From positions 1-6,826 of the forward strand of contig JAZRFR010000280.1 in assembly GCA_045643785.1 (NCBI GenBank): a DNA stretch of 6,826 bases, read 5' to 3'. This DNA comes from CAMEON01 sp045643785 (GTDB taxonomy: Bacteria > Bacillota > Clostridia > Oscillospirales > CAG-272). Positions 1 to 4,429 of this stretch are shown piece by piece. Numbering within the stretch: position 1 is the first letter of the stretch; each line of letters starts with the position of its first letter. A model generated the notes under the pieces. It was not told the DNA's origin, ran no database searches, and saw only the letters and a program-made list of their open reading frames with translations. The translations under genes and the position numbers were made by a program.

Positions 1-443
1 CTGTCGGTGCAGCCCTCGTTCGTCCAGACACCCACCGAGCCACGGGCATTGATGATGGCGAAGAGGTACTCGCCTGCGGGCTGGGGATCGAAGGTCAGCT
101 TGTTGGTGGCATTGTCCTTCAGGGGGTCAAAATGCTTGGAGGCGATGGGCTCGGCGGCCAGAGAGGCGTCGGGATCTCCCGTCCACTTGAACAGAGCCAG
201 CGTACAGGACGAATCCGTGGTTGTCCACGTGGGCATGGCCATGGAGAAGGCGGTGAACTCGCCGTTGACCTTGGCGCGGTAGGCGTAGGAGTCGCCGACT
301 CTCACGGCGCCGCGGGTGCCCGTGCCGTTTTGGACGGATATATCAGCGGCCATGGTAGGGAGGATAAGACTTGCGGCGCAGGCGGCTATCATGAGGACAG
401 CCAGCAGAACCGACAGGATATTCTTGGAAAATATACGTTTCAT
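1..443 (-). CDS. secreted protein of unknown function, N-terminal part (3' end outside window)
   Basis: The gene starts at an ATG (443-441) and stays open for 147 codons to the window edge, so the C-terminus is missing. An AAAGGAG ribosome binding site (458-452) sits 8 nt upstream. Residues 1-33 are a signal peptide: positive MKR and K7, a hydrophobic core from about I9 to L28, and a likely signal peptidase I cut after T30-M31-A32 or A33. An I19-A20-A21-C22 stretch also matches a lipobox, but the hydrophobic stretch continues past the Cys, so plain secretion is favoured. The mature part is rich in beta-forming and aromatic residues (W73, LFKW at 84-87, PAGEYLF at 122-128, VGVW at 137-140), suggesting a beta-sandwich domain. 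I do not recognise the family. It lies 22 bp after the GH123-like gene and is probably co-transcribed with it. A surface binding or glycan-active role is only an inference from context. Confidence 0.85.
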   Translation of the reverse strand, partial: MKRIFSKNILSVLLAVLMIAACAASLILPTMAADISVQNGTGTRGAVRVGDSYAYRAKVNGEFTAFSMAMPTWTTTDSSCTLALFKWTGDPDASLAAEPIASKHFDPLKDNATNKLTFDPQPAGEYLFAIINARGSVGVWTNEGCTD

Positions 444-451
444 AAGGTAAA

Positions 452-458
452 CTCCTTT
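452..458 (-). promoter_or_regulatory. ribosome binding site of the secreted-protein gene
   Basis: AAAGGAG on the minus strand lies 8 nt before the ATG at 443. It fills most of the 22-bp gap after the stop of the upstream gene (TGA, 468-466), which supports translation from a shared transcript. It fixes the start of this truncated gene. Confidence 0.8.
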
Positions 459-465
459 CAATCAT

Positions 466-2028
466 TCAACTCAGCAGGGTAAGGATCTCGGCTCGCGCCG
501 CCTCCAGCGACAAAGGATCGGTGTGGAGGTCGGTGAACCCAAAGGCTACGCGGCGGGAGATGGCCTTGGCGGCGGCGGGGTTCTTTTCCCGCAGGAGATT
601 GAGCAGCTCCCAATCCTGCAGGCCGTCGATGGTGTTCAGACCGCGGGCGGAGAGCATGAGGCTGTTGTGATCGGCGTCGGGGTAGACGATGAAGCCGTCA
701 CCCTTGAAGCGGGCGTCGGGATGGAGGCCGTAGAGGGAGATGTCCCAGTAGTTGAAGCCCCAATGGAGGAAGCCCGTGATGCCGTGGGTGAAGCAGGCCC
801 ACTTCATGAGGCGGGAGTAGATGGGGGGCAGGTCAATGAACTTGTTCATCCAGCCCATGTCGAAGGGGTAGCAGCAGGAGTAGCACCAGACCTGATCGCC
901 CGCGCGCTGACGCTCGAGGTAGTAGTCCTTGCCCTCCTCGTAGACCTCGATGCGGGGGATGTACTGATCCACGTAGCCGCAGAGGTCGCGGGAGATGGTG
1001 TGGGTGTCGATGGGCTCGCCGCAGACCACGCCGGGCATGCACTCGCGGCAGAGATCCTTAGCCCACTTCCAGAACTCGGCGGAGTGGGGCTCGTCCTGGA
1101 GCCGCATCTGCAGCATGGGGAGCCAGCCACGCTCCTCGAAGTGCTTGTAGATACCGCTGTAGAAGGCCTTGGCCCACGCCTCGCATTCGGGGGTGAAGAT
1201 CTCCAGCCAGGACACATTGCCGTTCTCGTCGATGGCCTGCATATATTTGCCGTTGACCGCGCCGATGATGGAGCAAATCGTCAGGTAGCGGAAGGAGCCG
1301 TGCTCCATGAAATGCTCCACGAAGCGGTCGAAGAGGCCGAAATCCAGCTCCCACTCGGTGTCGCTGATCCGCTTGGAGCCGCCGTCGGAAAGCAGGGGCA
1401 TGGGCTGGATGTGGAGGCTGTTGACGCGCATGGTGGAAAGGGTCTTTGCAAAGTTGGCCATCAGCTCCCACCAGCCTTCGTCGTAGCGGATGTGGGTATA
1501 GAAGGGCTCGCAGGGGGGCTTCTTGCAGGGATGATCCTTGGGGAAATTGCCGAAGGGGTTGAGGAAATACTCGTGGCCGAAGGCTGAGTCCTTGGGCTCG
1601 GGGAGGGTGACGGGATAGACGACCAGCTTCCAGTCGATGCTGTACTCGCCCAGGCTGGATTTCACGACAACCGTTACCGTATGGGGGCCCACGGGGGCGT
1701 CTTTGCCCACGGTGAAGCAGAACCACAGGCTCTGGGTGGTATTCATGGTAACGTGGGTCTCTGCCTTGGTGGAGAGGATGTCGGGGTAGGGGAGGCCGTC
1801 GTTGTAGATCATGTAGTCGGTATAGTAGGTCTTGGCTGTGACGCCTGCGGGGAGATTCGCGACCTCCAGCCCCGTGACGTCAAAGGCGGTGTCGGTGTCC
1901 CGCATGCAGACCTGCCCCGATACCACCATGTTGCGGGCGGCGTGGAGGGTCAGGGCGGTGGAGTCCTCGTGCCACATGTAGGTGTGCTTGAACACCTGTG
2001 CCGAGGCGGGCTTGGCCCAGATATGCAT
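466..2028 (-). CDS. GH123/DUF4091-type glycoside hydrolase-like protein, cytoplasmic
   Basis: The protein is 520 residues. The open frame extends upstream to 2277, but the ATG at 2028 is chosen because AAAGGAG lies 7 nt before it, a consensus promoter lies just upstream, and the longer form would overlap the preceding gene and its terminator. Residues 1-145 look like an N-terminal beta-sandwich; 150-475 fit the barrel of the DUF4091 family, now grouped with the GH123 catalytic domain. Seen motifs: an adjacent Asp-Glu pair in LQDEPH (D312-E313), DQVWCYSCCYP (378-388), GFLHWGFNYWD (419-429), and GDGFIVYPD (443-451) followed by DGLQDWELL (468-476). GH123 enzymes use such a D-E pair in substrate-assisted cleavage of beta-N-acetylgalactosaminides. 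Specificity here is unproven, since the family is broad. There is no signal peptide, so it should act inside the cell, plausibly on imported oligosaccharides. Confidence 0.8.
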   Translation of the reverse strand: MHIWAKPASAQVFKHTYMWHEDSTALTLHAARNMVVSGQVCMRDTDTAFDVTGLEVANLPAGVTAKTYYTDYMIYNDGLPYPDILSTKAETHVTMNTTQSLWFCFTVGKDAPVGPHTVTVVVKSSLGEYSIDWKLVVYPVTLPEPKDSAFGHEYFLNPFGNFPKDHPCKKPPCEPFYTHIRYDEGWWELMANFAKTLSTMRVNSLHIQPMPLLSDGGSKRISDTEWELDFGLFDRFVEHFMEHGSFRYLTICSIIGAVNGKYMQAIDENGNVSWLEIFTPECEAWAKAFYSGIYKHFEERGWLPMLQMRLQDEPHSAEFWKWAKDLCRECMPGVVCGEPIDTHTISRDLCGYVDQYIPRIEVYEEGKDYYLERQRAGDQVWCYSCCYPFDMGWMNKFIDLPPIYSRLMKWACFTHGITGFLHWGFNYWDISLYGLHPDARFKGDGFIVYPDADHNSLMLSARGLNTIDGLQDWELLNLLREKNPAAAKAISRRVAFGFTDLHTDPLSLEAARAEILTLLS

Positions 2029-2035
2029 AGGATAG

Positions 2036-2042
2036 CTCCTTT
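2036..2042 (-). promoter_or_regulatory. ribosome binding site deciding the GH123-like start
   Basis: AAAGGAG on the minus strand lies 7 nt before ATG 2028-2026. The in-frame upstream start at 2277 would put translation through the terminator and promoter, so this site sets the 520-residue product. Confidence 0.85.
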
Positions 2043-2068
2043 CAAAGTCGGGTAGGGTTTGTGGCTTT

Positions 2069-2097
2069 ATTATACAAGAAAGGAAGGGAAGTGTCAA
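2069..2097 (-). promoter_or_regulatory. consensus sigma-A promoter of the GH123-like/secreted-protein operon
   Basis: On the minus strand, TTGACA (2097-2092), a 17-bp spacer (2091-2075) and TATAAT (2074-2069) match the vegetative consensus at all twelve positions. Transcription should begin near 2062, leaving a leader of about 34 nt before the ATG. The promoter lies just after the terminator of the upstream regulator gene, so this is an independent unit. No clear operator palindrome was seen next to it. Confidence 0.9.
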
Positions 2098-2141
2098 GGG
2101 TTTTGGGTAAATTGCTTGAAAAGTTTTTGCGGGAGGGGATG

Positions 2142-2167
2142 AAAAAGGCCCCGCGCTGTGCGCGGGG
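2142..2167 (-). terminator. intrinsic terminator of the XRE regulator gene
   Basis: On the minus strand CCCCGCGC (2167-2160), loop ACA, and GCGCGGGG (2156-2149) form a perfect 8-bp GC stem, followed by CC and then TTTTT (2146-2142). It starts 6 nt after the stop codon at 2174. It separates the regulator from the next operon on the same strand. Confidence 0.85.
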
Positions 2168-2173
2168 CGGGGA

Positions 2174-2986
2174 TCATTCTTGCAAGAGCCGTTCGATCTC
2201 GCGGCGTTGCTCGCTTGTGTCTTCGTACACCGTTGTCTTGAACCATTTGGTCTCCACGAAATCCTCCGCGAAGGCATCCATGACCTTCCTCGCGATGCGG
2301 AACTGGGAAGCGGCCTTGTCGGTCTCGCCTTGCTCTTTCAGATACTTGCCCGTGATGATAAGCATTTCGATCAGATCCTCGGCGGAGATGTTTTTCTGCT
2401 TTTGGGCGGCTTCATAGGCGTCCTCGCCCGTCAGGAGTCTGGCCGCTACCTCTAATTTGGTGAAGTAGATCTCGGGGATATGCTCAATGGCATCCTTGGC
2501 GGCGGAGAGGTCTCCTTGGGTAGCGTAGGCTTCTGCCATGATGCGGTAGGCATCGAATCGCACATCGTCGTATTTGGTGCTTTCTATGAGGGCTTTGGCG
2601 ACCGAGATCACCTCGTCGCTCCGTTCGGGCAATTCCAGAACTCCGATGAGGCAATTCAGCAAAATATCATTTCCCGGGTATTTCTTGAGTCCGTCGCGGA
2701 TGATCTGCTCTGCTTTTCGCTTATCCGTATCCCAGTACAGGCTGTGCTCATTTACGATTTCTTCTACCCGTTTCTCGGTCTCGTAGAGGTTGAAATCGAA
2801 CAGCTCATCCGTGGACACCCCGAAAAAGGACGCGATAGCGGGGATCATGGTCACGTCGGGCATGGTATTGCCGTTTTCCCACTTGGAAACGGCCTGGAAC
2901 GATACGCCGAGGTAACCCGCGAAGACATCTTGGGATATATTCTTTTGTTTGCGTAGAGATTTGATCTTTTCTCCGAGTTTGAACAT
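2174..2986 (-). CDS. XRE-family HTH transcriptional regulator with TPR-like C-terminal region
   Basis: The protein is 270 residues and begins MFKLGEKIKSLRKQKNISQ. Residues 4-60 form a Cro/C1-type helix-turn-helix: SQDVFAGYLGVS (19-30), recognition helix SFQAVSKWENG (29-39), and the closing GVSTDELF (56-63). The rest (about 70-265) is almost all helical, with paired amphipathic helices such as 124-170 and 203-240. This resembles the TPR-like tails of Clostridia and RRNPP-related regulators that sense a peptide or protein partner. No specific ligand can be named. GGAGG (2999-2995) lies 8 nt before the ATG, and the gene has its own promoter and terminator, so it is monocistronic. Autoregulation is possible through the palindrome at its transcription start. 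Its target could be the neighbouring divergent peptidase gene or the downstream glycosidase operon; neither is shown by the sequence. Confidence 0.9.
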   Translation of the reverse strand: MFKLGEKIKSLRKQKNISQDVFAGYLGVSFQAVSKWENGNTMPDVTMIPAIASFFGVSTDELFDFNLYETEKRVEEIVNEHSLYWDTDKRKAEQIIRDGLKKYPGNDILLNCLIGVLELPERSDEVISVAKALIESTKYDDVRFDAYRIMAEAYATQGDLSAAKDAIEHIPEIYFTKLEVAARLLTGEDAYEAAQKQKNISAEDLIEMLIITGKYLKEQGETDKAASQFRIARKVMDAFAEDFVETKWFKTTVYEDTSEQRREIERLLQE

Positions 2987-3011
2987 GGTAAATACCTCCG
3001 TTTCTTTGCGG

Positions 3012-3029
3012 ATCAGCGCTTATCCTGAT
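3012..3029. promoter_or_regulatory. candidate operator over the XRE-gene transcription start
   Basis: An inverted repeat ATCAG (3012-3016), 8 bp, CTGAT (3025-3029) overlaps the predicted start point (about 3026) of the regulator transcript. Placement fits a repressor site, perhaps for autoregulation by the encoded XRE protein. Five-base arms are short enough to occur by chance, so this is a suggestion only. Confidence 0.3.
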
Positions 3030-3032
3030 ACC

Positions 3033-3060
3033 ATTATAGCGCATTTGCGAAGAAAGTCAA
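3033..3060 (-). promoter_or_regulatory. sigma-A promoter of the XRE regulator gene
   Basis: On the minus strand TTGACT (3060-3055), a 16-bp spacer and TATAAT (3038-3033) form a strong promoter. Transcription should start near 3026, giving a leader of about 40 nt before the ATG at 2986. Confidence 0.85.
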
Positions 3061-3126
3061 TAACTCGTTTGGAGAGAATTTTTCTAACAGGGGTTGAATT
3101 CGGGCGCGGTTATCAGCGTTATAAAA

Positions 3127-3214
3127 CGTAGGGGAGGCTATCAGCCTCCCGCAAATTTGTAAAAATATAATAAGGATTCAGAGGGTGAGCGGGAGGCTGA
3201 TAGCCTCCCCTACG
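3127..3214. repeat. MITE- or REP-like element with perfect 26-bp inverted arms
   Basis: Arm 1 (3127-3152) and arm 2 (3189-3214) are exact reverse complements over 26 bp, separated by a 36-bp AT-rich spacer (3153-3188). Each arm is itself a hairpin: GGGAGGCT, a 3-nt loop, AGCCTCCC. The element can thus fold as one long cruciform or two short ones. It has no coding capacity and no T-run, and it lies outside both predicted transcripts of the divergent promoters, so it is not a terminator. No clear target-site duplication was found. The 2987-3345 intergenic region holds this element, two promoters and little else. Confidence 0.85.
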
Positions 3215-3282
3215 ATGAAATGAAGCCGCTGACAAACCTCAATTTGACTACAAATGTTTTTGAATCTTCCACTGATACACCC

Positions 3283-3311
3283 TTGACTCCCGCCCGAATT
3301 TGTGATAAAAT
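3283..3311 (+). promoter_or_regulatory. sigma-A promoter of the M42 peptidase gene
   Basis: TTGACT (3283-3288), a 17-bp spacer and TAAAAT (3306-3311), with an extended TG at 3303-3304. Transcription should begin near 3318, about 28 nt before the ATG at 3346. This rules out the upstream in-frame ATG at 3220 as the real start. Confidence 0.75.
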
Positions 3312-3332
3312 GAAGAAAACAAATTCCCAAAC

Positions 3333-3337
3333 GGAGG
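3333..3337 (+). promoter_or_regulatory. ribosome binding site deciding the peptidase start
   Basis: GGAGG lies 8 nt before ATG 3346-3348. The alternative ATG at 3220 has no such site and lies upstream of the promoter. Confidence 0.85.
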
Positions 3338-3345
3338 ATATACAC

Positions 3346-4389
3346 ATGCTAAACCGCACCTACGCTGAATACGCTACCGAAAAAGCCTGCGCCCTGCTGG
3401 CCATCGACAGCCCCACGGGCTACACCAAGGCCGCCGCCGAGTGGGTCAAGGCTGAATTTGCCGCTCTGGGCTACCCCGCCGAGATCACCACCAAGGGTGG
3501 TGTCATGATCGACTTAGGGGGCGAGGATTCCCCCGAGGGCGGTCTGCTCCTGGCCGCTCACGCCGACACCCTGGGTGGCATGGTGGCCGAAATCAAGGGC
3601 AATGGCCGCCTGCGCCTCACCAATCTGGGCGGCATGAAGGCCGACAACGGCGAGTGTGAGAACGTCCGTGTCCACACCCGCGGCGGCCGTGTCATCGAGG
3701 GCACTCTCCAGCTCTGCAACGCCTCTGTCCACGTCAACGGGTCGTACAGCTCCACCAACCGCAATTTCGACACCACCGAGGTGGTGCTGGACGAGGACGT
3801 GAACTCCGCCGCCGACACCCGCGCCCTCGGCATTGAGGTCGGAGACATCGTGGCCTTCGAGCCCCGCACCCGCGTCACCGCCTCGGGTTACATCAAGAGC
3901 CGTTTTTTGGACGATAAGCTGTCGGTGGCCATTCTGTTGGGGCTCGCCAAGTACGTCAAGGACGAGAATATCACCCTCCCCCGCCGCACCTACGTCCATA
4001 TCACGGTCTACGAGGAGGTCGGTCACGGCTGTTCCGCCTCCTGCCCCGCCGATGTGACCGAGGGCATCAGCGTGGACATGGGTTGCGTGGGTAACGGTCT
4101 GTCCTGCACCGAGCGCACCGTTTCCATTTGCGCCAAGGACTCCCACGGCCCCTACTCCTATGAGGTGGTGGGCAAGCTCATCGACGCCGCCAAGACCGAG
4201 TCCGCCGACTACGCCGTGGATATCTACCCCTTCTACGGCTCCGACGTGGAGGCTACCCTCTCGGCAGGCGCGGATATCCGCCACGGCCTCATCGGCCCCG
4301 GTGTCTATGCCAGCCATGGGTATGAGAGAAGCCATATTGACGGCGTCTGGAATACCTTGAAGGTTCTGAAGGGGTATCTGAAGATCTGA
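3346..4389 (+). CDS. M42-family metallopeptidase (glutamyl aminopeptidase/endoglucanase-type)
   Basis: The protein is 347 residues, the usual length for family M42 dinuclear metallo-aminopeptidases, which trim peptides in the cytoplasm as large tetrahedral assemblies. Visible metal-centre motifs: AAHADTLG (H72, D74), FLDDKLS (bridging Asp at 189 or 190), VYEEVGHG (E223 likely catalytic base, E224 ligand), ISVDMG (D244), and a C-terminal His in SHGYERSH (H324 most likely, H330 possible). The segment between about 80 and 180 fits the dimerisation/PDZ-like domain that interrupts the catalytic fold. The first motif reads HADT where many relatives have HxDE. There is no signal peptide. It has its own promoter and a terminator right after the stop, so it is monocistronic and divergent from the XRE regulator gene. 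Some relatives were historically called endoglucanases; peptidase activity is far more likely. Confidence 0.9.
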   Translation: MLNRTYAEYATEKACALLAIDSPTGYTKAAAEWVKAEFAALGYPAEITTKGGVMIDLGGEDSPEGGLLLAAHADTLGGMVAEIKGNGRLRLTNLGGMKADNGECENVRVHTRGGRVIEGTLQLCNASVHVNGSYSSTNRNFDTTEVVLDEDVNSAADTRALGIEVGDIVAFEPRTRVTASGYIKSRFLDDKLSVAILLGLAKYVKDENITLPRRTYVHITVYEEVGHGCSASCPADVTEGISVDMGCVGNGLSCTERTVSICAKDSHGPYSYEVVGKLIDAAKTESADYAVDIYPFYGSDVEATLSAGADIRHGLIGPGVYASHGYERSHIDGVWNTLKVLKGYLKI

Positions 4390-4392
4390 TAA

Positions 4393-4429
4393 AAAAACGG
4401 GCTGACCTACAACCGGTCAGCCCGTTTTT
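4393..4429. terminator. bidirectional intrinsic terminator between convergent genes
   Basis: A perfect 15-bp inverted repeat (4393-4407 and 4415-4429) with a 7-nt loop has a GC core, CGGGCTGACC, flanked by A5 on the left and T5 on the right. It therefore ends in a U-run in either direction. It begins 3 nt after the peptidase stop and overlaps the last base of the ATPase stop codon (TGA, 4431-4429), serving both genes. Confidence 0.93.

Noticed and set aside
523..1587. A 354-codon open frame on the plus strand, antisense to the GH123-like gene
   Set aside because: Val/Ala/Gly/Glu-rich composition typical of an antisense shadow; the opposite strand carries clear family motifs.
2029..2277. N-terminal extension of 83 residues on the GH123-like protein
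   Set aside because: It overlaps the regulator gene, its terminator and the promoter; the ATG at 2028 has a strong ribosome binding site.
3127..3214. Terminator for the divergent genes
   Set aside because: It lies upstream of both promoters and lacks T-runs.
3220..3345. N-terminal extension of 42 residues on the peptidase
   Set aside because: It starts upstream of the promoter at 3283-3311 and lacks a ribosome binding site; the 3346 start gives the normal family length.
4271..4282. Palindrome GCGGATATCCGC inside the peptidase gene
   Set aside because: A 12-bp palindrome encoding a normal stretch of the protein (ADIR); no sign of function.
3514..4335. A 273-codon open frame antisense to the peptidase gene
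   Set aside because: Low-complexity Gly/Ala/Val/Asp translation and no start signals; the plus-strand gene has all M42 motifs.
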